Origin: Geodermatophilus obscurus DSM 43160
GTDB taxonomy: Bacteria; Actinomycetota; Actinomycetes; Mycobacteriales; Geodermatophilaceae
DNA length: 64,000 nt
Assembly: GCF_000025345.1 (NCBI RefSeq)
Contig: NC_013757.1
Coordinates: 4,402,001-4,466,000, forward strand
Direction of reading: 5' to 3'
Below, piece by piece: positions 54,500 to 63,959 of this stretch. The number at the start of each line of letters is the position of its first letter. Positions within the stretch are counted from its first letter, which is position 1. The notes beneath the pieces are model-generated. The model ran no database searches. It had not been told where the DNA came from and saw nothing but the letters and a program-made list of their open reading frames with translations. Position numbers and translations under genes: made by a program.

Positions 54500-57400
54500 T
54501 CAGTACTCCTCCGGCTCGGGCTCGTCGGGGAGGTCGTCGGTACGGCCGGTGACCAGGGCGAGCAGGCCGGCCTCGTCGAGCAGGTCGACCGGGCGCACGG
54601 TGACGCCGGCGGCGACGTGGTGGAATCCGGCGCTGACCCGCTCGACCGGGACGCCGGTCAGCCGTGACCAGCCCAGCCGGTAGGCGGCCAGCTGCACCGC
54701 CGCGGCGGCGAGCTCCGCGCCCATCGGCGGCGGGCCGGTCTTCCAGTCGACGACCTCGAAGCCACCACCGCCGTCGTCGAAGACCGCGTCGATGCGCCCG
54801 CGCAGGGTGAGCGGACCCAGGGGCGTCTCGAAGGGCACCTCGACCTCGACCGGCTGCCGGTCGGCCCAGGGGCTGGCGAGGAACGCCTCCTGCAGTGCGG
54901 TCAGCGCGCCGTCGGGGGCGGCGGACTCGTCGCCGGAGCCGGGCAGCTCGTCGAGGTCGAGCAGCCGGGCGACGCTGAAGCGCTCCTCCAGCCAGGCGTG
55001 GAAGGCGGTGCCGCGGCGGGCCAGCGGCGCGGGCGCGGCGGGCATCGGCCGGCGCAGCCGCCGGGCGAGCTCGGCGGGGTCGCGGCGCAACGTGACCAGC
55101 TCGGATACCGACAGGTGGCTGGGCAGCGGCACCTCGACGGTCGGTCGGGCGATCCGTCGTCGCTCGCGCAGCAGCAGGTCGGCGTCGCGCACCCACCGCT
55201 CCACCTCCGGGTCGCCGGTGCCGAGGACGGCGGCGGCATCGAGCGGGTGCGGGGCGGCGCCGGCCACCAGCTCGGCGGCGGCGGTGAGCGCACGGCGGCG
55301 CGGCGGCGAGAGTGGATCGGCCGGCCACATGCCCACCGGCCACTCCTCCAGCGCCGGGTTGGTGGCGCCCTCCTCGGGGCGTTCGGCCCACGCGACGACG
55401 ACGCCGGCACCGGCGGAGCACGCACGGCGGACGGTGTCGAGCAGCACCGACGGGCCGTTCGGCTTCACGCCCTCGCGCCACCAGCTGCCCGAGCACAGCA
55501 GCAGGTGCTTGGCGCGGGTGACCGCCACGTAGCCCAACCGGATCTCCTCGGCCTCGCCGAAGCGCTTCCACTCCTCGACGTAGTCCTCGAGCGCGGCCCG
55601 CACCGCGGCCTGGTCGCCGGAGCCGGGCACCGGCAGGCGCAGCTGCGGCAGCTCCTCGCGGTCGGTGGTGCGCAGGTCGACCGGGACGGCGCCGGGGTCC
55701 TTGACCCACGAGTCGCTGGTGTCGGTGCGGGAGGGGAACTGGTCGGCGGTCATGCCGGGCACGGCGACGACGTCCCACTCCAGGCCCTTGGCCGAGTGGC
55801 CGGTGAGCAGCTGGATCGACTCGGGGTCGACCGCGACCTCGCCGGGCTCGAGGCCCCGCTCGCGTTCCTCGGCGTCGCGCAGGTAGCCGAGGAAGGCCGG
55901 CAGCGAGGGCAGCTCGGCCAGCTCGGTGAATTCCGCGGCGACGGCGTGCAGCGCGTCGAGGTGCGCCCGCGCCGAGCCGGGGCTCACGCCGGGAGCGCTG
56001 GCCAGCTCGGTCTCCAGGCCCAGCACCCGGGCGACGTCGTCGACCATGTCGGGCAGCGACTCCCCCAGCCGGCCGCGCAGGTGCGCCAGCTCCGCGGCCA
56101 GCCGGCGGAGCCGCCGATAGGCCGCGGGCGAGAAGGCCGACGGGTCCCCGAGGTCGTCGAGCGCCTCGACGATGCTGCCGCGCTCGGACGGGCGGGGAGC
56201 GGTGTCGTCGTCGTCCTCGCGGTCCGGCTTCCGGGAGTGCACCAGCGCGCGGGCGCGGGACTCGAGCGCGGCGAGGTCGCGGGGGCCGATCCGCCAGCGG
56301 GCACCGGTGAGCAGCCGGCCCATCGCGTCGCCGGCGCTGGGGTCGACGAGCACGGTCAGCGTCGCGACGACGTCGGAGACCTCGGGCACCTCCAGCAGCC
56401 CGCCGAGGCCGACGACGGTCACCGGCAGGCCGCGGGCGCGCAGCGCGGCGGCGATGCCGGGCAGCTGCTTGCGGGTGCGCACCAGCACCGCCGTCGTCGG
56501 GGGCCTGCCGTCGGCGCGCGGCGGCAGCACCGGGTCCTCGCCGCGCCAGCAGGCGGCCAGCCGGTCGGCGAGCGCCTCGGTCTCCTGCGCCACGGTCGGA
56601 TAGAGGCCGGCGGTGACCAGCCCGTGCCCGGCGCTGGGCGCCGGGGCGAGGTCGGGCAGCGGCACCTCCGGCGCCGGCAGCAGCCCGGCGACGGCGTTGG
56701 CGACGGCGAGCACCGCGCCGTCGTTGCGCCAGCTGGTGGCCAGCGTGAGCCGCTGCGCCTCCCGGCTGCGGACGCCGGGGAAGGTGCGGTCGAAGCGCTC
56801 GATCGTCCCCGCCGACGCGCCGCGCCAGCCGTAGATCGACTGCCGTGGGTCTCCGACGGCGAGCACCGCGTGCCCGGTGGTGCGACCGAACAGCGCCTCG
56901 AGCATCCGCAGCTGGCCGACACTGGTGTCCTGGTACTCGTCGAGCAGCACGATCCGCCAGCGGGCCCGCTCGCGACGGCCGACCTCGGGCGCGGTCACGG
57001 CGATCCGCGCGGCCAGCGCCACCTGGTCGGAGTGGTCGATCGCCCCGGCGGCCCGCTTGCGCGCCTCGAACGCCTCGACCAGGGGCAGCAGCGCCACGCG
57101 GGCGCGCTGGCGGGCCAGCATCTCGAGCACCGGCCTGTAGGGGCCGCGCTTGCCCTTGGCATCGGGGTAGCCGGCGATCCGCCGCTCCAGCTGCGCGGTC
57201 CACGCGCGCAGCCGGTCGGCGGTGATGTCGTGCTCGCCGAGCTCGCCGGCCAGCGCCAGCACGTCCTCGACGGTGGTCAGCGGGGTGAGCTGGACGTCGT
57301 CCATGTCGCCGGTCCAGCCGGACACGACGGACGCCGCCTGCCCCCAGCACATCGCTGGGCCCAGCACGCCGGCACCGGGCTCGACGCCGATCCGCAGCCC

Positions 57401-57862
57401 GTGCTCGCTGACCAGCGAGGCGGCGTAGCCGTGGTACGTCGACACCGTCGGCATCGCGACGGCCAGCCGCTCCTTCAGCTCCGGATCGGTCTCCGGGTGC
57501 CGGGACAGCGCGCCCAGCCGGATCCGGATGCGCTCGTTGAGCTCGCTGGCGGCCTTGCGGGTGAAGGTCAGCCCCAGGACCGCGTCGGGGGCGACCAGCT
57601 CGTTGGCCACCAGCCAGCAGACGCGGGCGGCCATCGTCTCGGTCTTGCCCGACCCGGCGCCTGCGACGACGACCAGCGGCCGGTCGGCCGGCGCCGACAC
57701 CACCCGCGCCTGCTCGTCGGAGGGCGCGTAGGCCAGGCCGCAGCGCACGGCGACCTCGGTCGGGGTGAGCAGCCGGCGCGCCCGCACCGGCTCGGGCGCC
57801 GCACCGAACAGGGCGTCGTCGAAGGCGAGCTGGTCCTCGACCGCGGGCACCCGCCGACTCAC
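54500..57862 (-). CDS. adnB: AdnB-type helicase-nuclease subunit
   Basis: 1120 residues. UvrD-like motor with Walker A VVAGAGSGKTETMAARV, Walker B LLDEYQDTSVGQ, VGDPRQSIYGWRGAS and motif VI GYVAVTRAKHLLL. C-terminal RecB-type nuclease (LRGRIDAVFDDGG, FEVVDWKTGPPP, QLAAYRLGW). AdnAB resects double-strand breaks in actinobacteria. Start GTG 57862, GTGA overlap with the adnA stop. Confidence 0.94.
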   Translation of the reverse strand: MSRRVPAVEDQLAFDDALFGAAPEPVRARRLLTPTEVAVRCGLAYAPSDEQARVVSAPADRPLVVVAGAGSGKTETMAARVCWLVANELVAPDAVLGLTFTRKAASELNERIRIRLGALSRHPETDPELKERLAVAMPTVSTYHGYAASLVSEHGLRIGVEPGAGVLGPAMCWGQAASVVSGWTGDMDDVQLTPLTTVEDVLALAGELGEHDITADRLRAWTAQLERRIAGYPDAKGKRGPYRPVLEMLARQRARVALLPLVEAFEARKRAAGAIDHSDQVALAARIAVTAPEVGRRERARWRIVLLDEYQDTSVGQLRMLEALFGRTTGHAVLAVGDPRQSIYGWRGASAGTIERFDRTFPGVRSREAQRLTLATSWRNDGAVLAVANAVAGLLPAPEVPLPDLAPAPSAGHGLVTAGLYPTVAQETEALADRLAACWRGEDPVLPPRADGRPPTTAVLVRTRKQLPGIAAALRARGLPVTVVGLGGLLEVPEVSDVVATLTVLVDPSAGDAMGRLLTGARWRIGPRDLAALESRARALVHSRKPDREDDDDTAPRPSERGSIVEALDDLGDPSAFSPAAYRRLRRLAAELAHLRGRLGESLPDMVDDVARVLGLETELASAPGVSPGSARAHLDALHAVAAEFTELAELPSLPAFLGYLRDAEERERGLEPGEVAVDPESIQLLTGHSAKGLEWDVVAVPGMTADQFPSRTDTSDSWVKDPGAVPVDLRTTDREELPQLRLPVPGSGDQAAVRAALEDYVEEWKRFGEAEEIRLGYVAVTRAKHLLLCSGSWWREGVKPNGPSVLLDTVRRACSAGAGVVVAWAERPEEGATNPALEEWPVGMWPADPLSPPRRRALTAAAELVAGAAPHPLDAAAVLGTGDPEVERWVRDADLLLRERRRIARPTVEVPLPSHLSVSELVTLRRDPAELARRLRRPMPAAPAPLARRGTAFHAWLEERFSVARLLDLDELPGSGDESAAPDGALTALQEAFLASPWADRQPVEVEVPFETPLGPLTLRGRIDAVFDDGGGGFEVVDWKTGPPPMGAELAAAAVQLAAYRLGWSRLTGVPVERVSAGFHHVAAGVTVRPVDLLDEAGLLALVTGRTDDLPDEPEPEEY

Positions 57863-60800
57863 GAGGTCACCTGCCGGCCGCGCTCGTGCAGCGGGCAGCT
57901 GCGCCGGGCCGGGCACCGGGAGCAGTGGCTGCCGGTGCGCACCTCGAAGGTGCCCGCGCCCATGCCGTCGCCGACCTGCGCCACCAGCTCCCCGGCCCAG
58001 GTCTCCCCCACCGGGACGCCGGCGGGCAGCGGGTCCTGCGCCTGCTCCTTGGCCTTGCTCCCGGAGCCGACCTGCAGCAGCGCCGCTCCGCCGGGGGCCT
58101 CGCCGTGCTCGCCGAACGCGCCGGCGGCGACGGCCACCTGGTAGGCGGCCAGCTGCCCGTGGGTGTCGATGTCGCGCGCGGCGCTGCGGCCGGTCTTGAG
58201 GTCGATCACGACCAGCCGGCCGGCGCCGTCGCGCTCGAGCCGGTCGACCTGGCCGCGGATGCGGGCCCGCCCCACGGTGACGTCGAAGTCGGCCTCGGCG
58301 GCGAGCAGCTCGCGGCCGTTGGCGGCGTGCCAGCGCAGGAACCGGTCGAGCATGTCGCGGGCGGCGATCCGCTGCCGCTGGTCGGCCCAGCCGGGGCCGA
58401 GGTCGAGCTGGTCGAGCTCCTCGGCCAGCGCGGCGGGTGCCCCGGCAGCGGGCAGTCCCTCGGCCACCTGCTGCGCGACGGCGTGCACCGCCGAGCCGAC
58501 GGTGCGGGTCGCGTCGGGCGAGGCCTCGGCGCCGACCGCGCCGAGCACCCACTTCAGCGGGCAGCGCTGGAAGGTCTCGATCGCCGACGGGCGCACCCGC
58601 ACCGCCTCGCCGTCGGGCACCAGCGGAGCGTCGTCGGACAGCGGCGCCAGGCCCCACCAGTCGGCCGGGGAGGCCCCGGGCACGCCTTCGTCGGCCAGCC
58701 GGCGCAGCACCGCGGCCGCGGCAGACCGGCGGGCCGGCTCGGTCTGCGGGTCGCTGACCGCCCGCCGCAGCTCGGCGACCAGTGCGGGCAGCGTGAGCGA
58801 ACGGGGCAGCGGCGTCAGCGGCCGGCCGTCGTCGGGCGGGGGGACGACGAGGTCGAGGAACCGGGAGGCGGTGGCGCCGGCGTCGGGTCCGTCCAGGGCA
58901 CCCTCGACGGCGGTCACCACCAGCCGGCGGCGGGCGCGGGTGCAGGCGACGTAGAACAGCCGCCGCTCCTCGGCCAGCATCTGCACTCGCCGGTCGAGAA
59001 CGGCGCCGTCGATGCCCGCCACCCGCTCGACCAGCACCTCGGTGCCCAGCAGCGTGCCGCGGTCGCGGAGGTCGGGCCAGATGCCCTCCTGCACGCCGGC
59101 CACGCAGACGACGTCCCACTCCAGGCCCTTGGAGGCGTGCGCGGTGAGCAGCCGGACGGCGTCGGTCGCCGACTCCCGGCCCGCGCCGCCGACCCCGGGC
59201 AGCTCCTGTGCCGACAGGTGCTCGACGAACGCGCCGACGGTGGCCGAGGGCAGCCGGTCGACGAAGCCGGCCGCGGCGTCGAAGAGCGCGACGACGGCGT
59301 CGAGGTCGCGGTCGGCGACCGCTCCGGCCGCCCCGCCGGCGGCGCTGGCCCGCGCCCACCGGCCGGCCAGGCCACTGCGCTGCCACATCGCCCACAGCAC
59401 GTCCTCCGCGGACCCGTCGCGGGCCAGCGCCACCCGACCGGCGGCCAGCACGTCCGCGACCCGGCGCGCGGGGCGGGCGACGGCGTCGGGCAGCTCCTCC
59501 AGCAGCCCCTCGTCGGTGAGCGCGGTGGCCAGCGGCGCGCCCCGCTCGTCGGCGTCGACCCCGCGCCGGGCCTGCGCGATCCGCACGGCACGGCGCAGCC
59601 GGCGCAGGTCCAGCACGGTCGCGCCGCCCAGCGCGGAGGTCAGCAGCGCCTCGGCGCCGGGCTCGTCGAGGGCCAGGGTGCCCGGCTCGGCGCCCGGCCG
59701 CGGCAGCAGCGCGCCGAGCGCGGCCAGCAGCGGCGCGACGGCCGGCTGGGCGGCGAGCGGCAGGTCGTCGGTGCCCACCTCGACCGGGACGCCGGCCGAG
59801 GTGAGCGCGCGCCGCAGCGGCCCGATGGCCAGCGCGGTGCGCACGACGACGGCCATCCCCGACCACGGGACGCCGTCGACCAGGTGCGCGCGGCGCAGGG
59901 TGTCGGCGACGTAGGCGGCCTCGACCGATGCCGAGCCGAACACGTGCACCTCGGCGGCGCCCTCCTCGGCGCCCTCGACAGCGGCCAGCCTGCGGTGCTC
60001 CCACGGACCGGGCAGTGCCTCGGCGACCCTCCGGCTGACATCCAGCAACGCGGGGCCCGAGCGCCGGCACACGCCCAGCGACAGCCGCGGTGCGGGTCGG
60101 CCGCTCACGGTGCGGAACCGCTCGGGGAACTCGACGATGCCGCGCGGCTCGGCGCCGCGGAAGGTGTAGACGGCCTGGTCGGGGTCGCCCACGACGACCA
60201 GGTCGCCCCCGCCGCCGGCGAGCAGCTGCAGCAGCTCGACCTGCGCCGGGTCGGTGTCCTGGTACTCGTCGACGAACAGCCAGCGCGCCCGCTCCCGCTC
60301 GGCGCGCAGCAGCGCCGGGTCGTCCTCGAGCTCGGCGATCGCGGCCCGGACCAGCTCGGCGGGGTCGTAACCCGACGCGTCACCGCCGCCGGCGGTGGAG
60401 AAGGCGGTGACCGCCTCGTACTGCTCCTGGAAGGCCGCGGCGTGCAACCACGCCTCGTTGCCGGTCTCCCGGCTCCAGGCGGCCAGCAGCTCCGCGTCGA
60501 CCCCCCGCTCGGTGGCCCGCAGCAGCAGCTCGCGCAGTTCGCCGCGGAAACCGGCGGTGGTCAGCGCCGGCAGCAGCGACTCCGGCCAGCGCACCGCGCC
60601 CTCCCCGGCCAGGTCACCGCGCAGCAGCTCGGCGACGAGGGCGTCCTGCTCGGCGGCGGTGAGCAGCCGCGGGGGCGCCTCCCCGCGCAGCAGCGCCGCC
60701 CGCCGCAACACGCCGTAGGCGTAGGAGTGGAAGGTGCGGGCCAGCGGCTCACGGATGGTGCGCGCCACCCGCGCGGCGACGCGGTCGCGCAGCTCGGCCG

Positions 60801-61047
60801 CGGCCCGGCGGCTGAAGGTCAGGACGAGGATCTGCTCGGGGTCGACGCCGCCGTCGATCCGCGCGGCGACCGCCTCGACGATCGTCGTCGTCTTGCCCGT
60901 GCCGGGGCCGGCGAGCACCAGCAGCGGGCCGCCCGGATGGTCGACGACGGCCTGCTGGGTGGGGTCGAGCCGAGGCCGGGGCACCGACGCCACGGCCGGC
61001 TGCACGAGGCAGTAGACCGGCGTCGACTCGTCCCCCCGAAGTGCCAC
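57859..61047 (-). CDS. adnA: AdnA-type helicase-nuclease subunit
   Basis: 1062 residues. Walker A LAGPGTGKTTTIVEAV, Walker B FVDEYQDTDPAQVE, VVGDPDQAVYTFRGAE, motif VI LFYVACTRARRRLVVT. C-terminal nuclease with GQVDRLERDGAGRLVVIDLK and Cys in FQRCPLKW and HCSRCPARRSCPL that fit an iron-sulfur clasp. Start GTG 61047, chosen as the earliest in-frame start beyond the family N-terminus (PRLDPTQQAVVDHPGG); no ribosome-binding site. First gene of adnA-adnB. Confidence 0.92.
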   Translation of the reverse strand: MALRGDESTPVYCLVQPAVASVPRPRLDPTQQAVVDHPGGPLLVLAGPGTGKTTTIVEAVAARIDGGVDPEQILVLTFSRRAAAELRDRVAARVARTIREPLARTFHSYAYGVLRRAALLRGEAPPRLLTAAEQDALVAELLRGDLAGEGAVRWPESLLPALTTAGFRGELRELLLRATERGVDAELLAAWSRETGNEAWLHAAAFQEQYEAVTAFSTAGGGDASGYDPAELVRAAIAELEDDPALLRAERERARWLFVDEYQDTDPAQVELLQLLAGGGGDLVVVGDPDQAVYTFRGAEPRGIVEFPERFRTVSGRPAPRLSLGVCRRSGPALLDVSRRVAEALPGPWEHRRLAAVEGAEEGAAEVHVFGSASVEAAYVADTLRRAHLVDGVPWSGMAVVVRTALAIGPLRRALTSAGVPVEVGTDDLPLAAQPAVAPLLAALGALLPRPGAEPGTLALDEPGAEALLTSALGGATVLDLRRLRRAVRIAQARRGVDADERGAPLATALTDEGLLEELPDAVARPARRVADVLAAGRVALARDGSAEDVLWAMWQRSGLAGRWARASAAGGAAGAVADRDLDAVVALFDAAAGFVDRLPSATVGAFVEHLSAQELPGVGGAGRESATDAVRLLTAHASKGLEWDVVCVAGVQEGIWPDLRDRGTLLGTEVLVERVAGIDGAVLDRRVQMLAEERRLFYVACTRARRRLVVTAVEGALDGPDAGATASRFLDLVVPPPDDGRPLTPLPRSLTLPALVAELRRAVSDPQTEPARRSAAAAVLRRLADEGVPGASPADWWGLAPLSDDAPLVPDGEAVRVRPSAIETFQRCPLKWVLGAVGAEASPDATRTVGSAVHAVAQQVAEGLPAAGAPAALAEELDQLDLGPGWADQRQRIAARDMLDRFLRWHAANGRELLAAEADFDVTVGRARIRGQVDRLERDGAGRLVVIDLKTGRSAARDIDTHGQLAAYQVAVAAGAFGEHGEAPGGAALLQVGSGSKAKEQAQDPLPAGVPVGETWAGELVAQVGDGMGAGTFEVRTGSHCSRCPARRSCPLHERGRQVTS

Positions 61048-61171
61048 ACCCCGATGACACCACGAGCGTCGGACGTTCTCGGACGGGTCAGGCCATCGGA
61101 GCGCCGCGGTCGCCGCCGGAGGGCCTCCGGACATGGCCCGGGTCCGGCAGGCACGGCTGCCTCCGGCCGGC

Positions 61172-61561
61172 TCAGGGCCAGCCGACGGCGGCCAGGTCGA
61201 CCCGGCCGTTGCGCACCGGCACGCCCTCGGCGGCCAGCAGCCCGAGCTGCTCGACCCGGACCGCCTGGGCGGCCGAGCCGTCGGCGCGAACCACCCGGTG
61301 CCACGGCACCGCTCCCCCACCCTGCGCCAGCGCGCGGGCGACCCGCCGCGGCCCCACGCCGACCAGCCGCCCGACGGCGCCGTAGGTGCTGACCCGGCCG
61401 GCCGGGATCCGCTCGACGACGTCGAAGACGGCCTCGTCGACGTCCAGCGGCGAGGAGCCCGGGGACGACGGTCCACCGGGCGCCACCGGGCTCACAGCAC
61501 GCACGCCCGGCCGGGGTCTGCGAGCGGACGGCAGGGGTCCCGTCCCGGGGGTGGCTGGCAC
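61172..61561 (-). CDS. Alkyltransferase-like (ATL) DNA-repair protein
   Basis: 129 residues with the Ada/MGMT winged-helix core (VFDVVERIPAGRVSTYGAVG, RLVGVGPRRVARAL). The active site reads PWHRV: Trp87 replaces the acceptor Cys of PCHR, so it can bind but not repair O6-alkylguanine, as in ATL proteins that hand lesions to nucleotide excision repair. Start GTG 61561 with AGGAGG upstream. A short disordered N-terminus is extra. Confidence 0.9.
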   Translation of the reverse strand: MPATPGTGPLPSARRPRPGVRAVSPVAPGGPSSPGSSPLDVDEAVFDVVERIPAGRVSTYGAVGRLVGVGPRRVARALAQGGGAVPWHRVVRADGSAAQAVRVEQLGLLAAEGVPVRNGRVDLAAVGWP

Positions 61562-61645
61562 TTGCGGGGCACCTCCTGCCGATCTCGGGCAGCCGCAGCC
61601 TAGAGGCGAGGACGGGCGGTGCCGCCGCTCGCGCGGCCGTCGCCG

Positions 61646-62230
61646 TCAGCCCCGGCGGCCGTACCTCCCCAGCAGACGGACCTGCGGCGGAGCGGTCCGC
61701 GGCACGTCCAGCGGCGGGTCGAACAGGCCGGGCACACCCGTCTCGGGGAGCCGGTCGGCGACGACGAGGGCCGCCGTGACCAGCGCCGGGTCCAGCTCGG
61801 TGTCGCCGTGCGTGGCCCGGGCGAGGTCCCAGGAGTGCACCGTCAGGTCGGCGGTCATCTCCTCGATGTACTCCCCGGCCGAGACCGGCCCGCGGGACAG
61901 GTGGACGGTGTGCAGCAGCGCCCGGTCCTGCGCGAAGGCGGCCAGCGCGCCGTCGGCGGCGGACTCCCAGCCGGTCAGCGGGTCGTCTCCCAGCAGGTCG
62001 CTGGTGTCGTCGGGGAAGCGGCCGTCGATGAGGTCGAACGGCTCCCCGGCCAGCAGCGGGGGCACCCACAGCGCCTCGGACACCAGGTGCGCGACGAGGT
62101 CGGCGACCGTCCAGCCGGGCAGCGCCTCGTCGTCCCACTGCTCCGGCCCGACCGCGTCGACGCGGTCGGTGAACGCGGCCTGAGCGCGCTGGAAGAGCGC
62201 GATCAGCTCGGTCGGGGCGAAGTCGGGCAT
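61646..62230 (-). CDS. TIGR03086/DinB-type metal-binding protein
   Basis: 194 residues of the mycothiol-dependent maleylpyruvate isomerase-like (MDMPI) fold. His/Asp candidates for metal lie in LPGWTVADLVAHLVSEALWV, LTVHSWDLARATHGDTELDP. Function unknown; relatives use mycothiol or bind metal. Start ATG 62230. Downstream of moeZ, separated by a repeat hairpin. Confidence 0.85.
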   Translation of the reverse strand: MPDFAPTELIALFQRAQAAFTDRVDAVGPEQWDDEALPGWTVADLVAHLVSEALWVPPLLAGEPFDLIDGRFPDDTSDLLGDDPLTGWESAADGALAAFAQDRALLHTVHLSRGPVSAGEYIEEMTADLTVHSWDLARATHGDTELDPALVTAALVVADRLPETGVPGLFDPPLDVPRTAPPQVRLLGRYGRRG

Positions 62231-62329
62231 GCGGTCAGTAGACAGCGCGAGGGCCCGGTCCGCCCCCGTACGGGAACGGACCAGGCCCTGACGACGTCCT
62301 GGAACGGCCCCCTGGCGAGGGGCTGGAAC

Positions 62330-62389
62330 GGCCTCGTCCCAGGGACCCGCGGCGCGCGAAGCGCGTCGTGGGGAGGGGCGAGGTCCTTT
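62330..62389 (-). repeat. Covarying hairpin repeat, copy 11
   Basis: Minus-strand AAAGGACCTCGCC ... GACGAGGCC with an altered GC-rich core. Lies right at the moeZ stop. Confidence 0.65.
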
Positions 62390-63549
62390 CAGTAGGTGGG
62401 CAGCGTCTTGTCGATGCGCGTCGCCCAGGCCGTCACGCCACCCTGGACGTGCACGGCGTCGGAGAAGCCCGCGTTCTTCACCGCGGCGAGCACCTCGGCC
62501 GAGCGGACGCCGGTCTTGCAGTGCAGCACGATCGGCTTGTCCTGCGGCAGCTGCGCCAGCGCCCGGCCGGAGAGGATCTCGTCCTTGGGGATGAGCGTGG
62601 CGCCGGGGATCGACACGATCTCGTACTCGTTGGGCTCCCGGACGTCGATCAGCTCGAAGTCCTTGCCGGCGTCCATCATGTCCTTGAGCTCGTCGACGGT
62701 GATCGTCGAGCCGGCGGCGGCCTGCTGGGCCTCGTCGGAGACGACACCGCAGAAGGTCTCGTAGTCGATGAGCCCGGTGATCGGCTCGCCCTCCGGGTCC
62801 TTGCGCACCTTGATGGTGCGGAAGGTCATCTCCAGGGCGTCGTAGACCATCAGCCGGCCGAGCAGCGTCTCGCCGATGCCGGTGATGAGCTTGACCGCCT
62901 CGGTGGCCTGGATGGCGCCGATGGTCGCGCACAGGACGCCGAGCACGCCGCCCTCGGCGCAGCTGGGCACCATGCCGGGGGGCGGGGGCACCGGGTAGAG
63001 GTCGCGGTAGTTCGGGCCGTGCTCGTTCCAGAAGACCGAGACCTGGCCGTCGAACCGGTAGATCGAGCCCCAGACGTAGGGCTTGCCCAGCAGCACGCAC
63101 GCGTCGTTGACCAGGTAGCGCGTGGCGAAGTTGTCGGTGCCGTCGACGATGAGGTCGTACTGGCTGAAGATCTCCATCACGTTGTCGCTGTCCAGCCGCG
63201 TCTCGTGCAGGCGGACGTCGACGTAGGGGTTGATCTCCGTGATGGAGTCGCGCGCGCTCTCGGCCTTGGACCGGCCGACGTCGGACCTGCCGTGGATGAT
63301 CTGGCGCTGCAGGTTCGACTCGTCGACGACGTCGAACTCGACGATGCCGAGCGTCCCGACCCCGGCCGCAGCCAGGTACATCAGCACGGGCGAACCGAGG
63401 CCGCCGGCGCCGACGGCGAGCACCTTGGCGTTCTTCAGCCGCTTCTGACCGTCCATCCCGACGTCCGGGATGATCAGGTGCCGGCTGTACCGGCGGACCT
63501 CGTCGATCGTGAGATCGGCGGCGGGCTCCACCAGGGGTGGCAGGGACAC
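62389..63549 (-). CDS. moeZ: Adenylyltransferase/sulfurtransferase MoeZ
   Basis: 386 residues. MoeB/ThiF domain (VLAVGAGGLGSPVLMYLAAA, IVEFDVVDESNLQRQIIHG, IVDGTDNFATRYLVNDAC) and a C-terminal rhodanese domain with active Cys in VLHCKTGVRSAEV. Adenylates and thiocarboxylates sulfur carrier proteins for molybdopterin, cysteine (CysO) and thiamine routes. Start GTG 63549 with GAGGAG upstream. A SigR-type promoter lies upstream; moeZ/moeB is a SigR/SigH target elsewhere. Confidence 0.95.
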   Translation of the reverse strand: MSLPPLVEPAADLTIDEVRRYSRHLIIPDVGMDGQKRLKNAKVLAVGAGGLGSPVLMYLAAAGVGTLGIVEFDVVDESNLQRQIIHGRSDVGRSKAESARDSITEINPYVDVRLHETRLDSDNVMEIFSQYDLIVDGTDNFATRYLVNDACVLLGKPYVWGSIYRFDGQVSVFWNEHGPNYRDLYPVPPPPGMVPSCAEGGVLGVLCATIGAIQATEAVKLITGIGETLLGRLMVYDALEMTFRTIKVRKDPEGEPITGLIDYETFCGVVSDEAQQAAAGSTITVDELKDMMDAGKDFELIDVREPNEYEIVSIPGATLIPKDEILSGRALAQLPQDKPIVLHCKTGVRSAEVLAAVKNAGFSDAVHVQGGVTAWATRIDKTLPTY

Positions 63550-63604
63550 GAGCTGCTCCTCAGTACTCGACAGCGGCCCAGCGCAGGCCGACGTTCGCCG
63601 GGTC

Positions 63605-63631
63605 AACAGCGTGGCACGCCCGCCTTGTTCC
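63605..63631 (-). promoter_or_regulatory. Putative SigR-type promoter of moeZ
   Basis: Minus strand GGAAC (63631-63627), 19 bases, GTT (63607-63605). Same spacing as the sigR promoter at 1042-1068. Confidence 0.65.
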
Positions 63632-63666
63632 CCGGCCACCGGAGCCGCGTACGAGCAGCGGTGCCC

Positions 63667-63861
63667 TCAGCTCCTGGCGGCCAGGCGCTTGAGCGTCTGG
63701 CCCACGTAGACGACCGACAGCACGAAGAAGACGGCGCCCACCGCAGCCCTCACCTGGTCGTCGGTGAGCCCGGAGTTGCGGGCGACCGGGTCGGCCACCG
63801 CGTCGGCCAGCTTCGCGCGCCAGCCCTGCAGACCGGCCTTGCCGAACGAGATCGCGTCCAT
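63667..63861 (-). CDS. Small single-pass membrane protein (64 aa)
   Basis: MDAISFGKAGLQGWRAKLAD, then a helix AAVGAVFFVLSVVYVGQTLK and a basic end (RLAARS). No known family. Start ATG 63861 with TAGGGG ending 6 bases upstream. Lies just upstream of moeZ, in the same direction; the moeZ SigR-type promoter would drive moeZ only. Confidence 0.72.
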   Translation of the reverse strand: MDAISFGKAGLQGWRAKLADAVADPVARNSGLTDDQVRAAVGAVFFVLSVVYVGQTLKRLAARS

Positions 63862-63937
63862 GCCGGCCCCCTACCCGGGAAGCGGCGCGCGGACGCGCGA
63901 GGGGAACGGCGCAGCAGGGGCCGCACGTGCCCGGGGT

Positions 63938-63955
63938 GTCGGCCGGCGGGCCGAC
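63938..63955. terminator. Second-family hairpin, copy 3
   Basis: GTCGGCC, loop GGCG, GGCCGAC, 4 bases past the stop at 63960. Confidence 0.7.
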
Positions 63956-63959
63956 GCCG

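Noticed and set aside
50490..57350. One giant 2286-codon minus-strand frame across kinase, peptidase and adnB
   Set aside because: It is the kinase frame running open into antisense or alternate frames of neighbours. Start codons, overlaps and domains show separate genes.
57886..61392. 1168-codon open frame on the plus strand opposite adnA
   Set aside because: It is an antisense shadow caused by high GC. It has low-complexity Gly/Arg/Gln content and no domain, whereas the minus strand has full helicase motifs.
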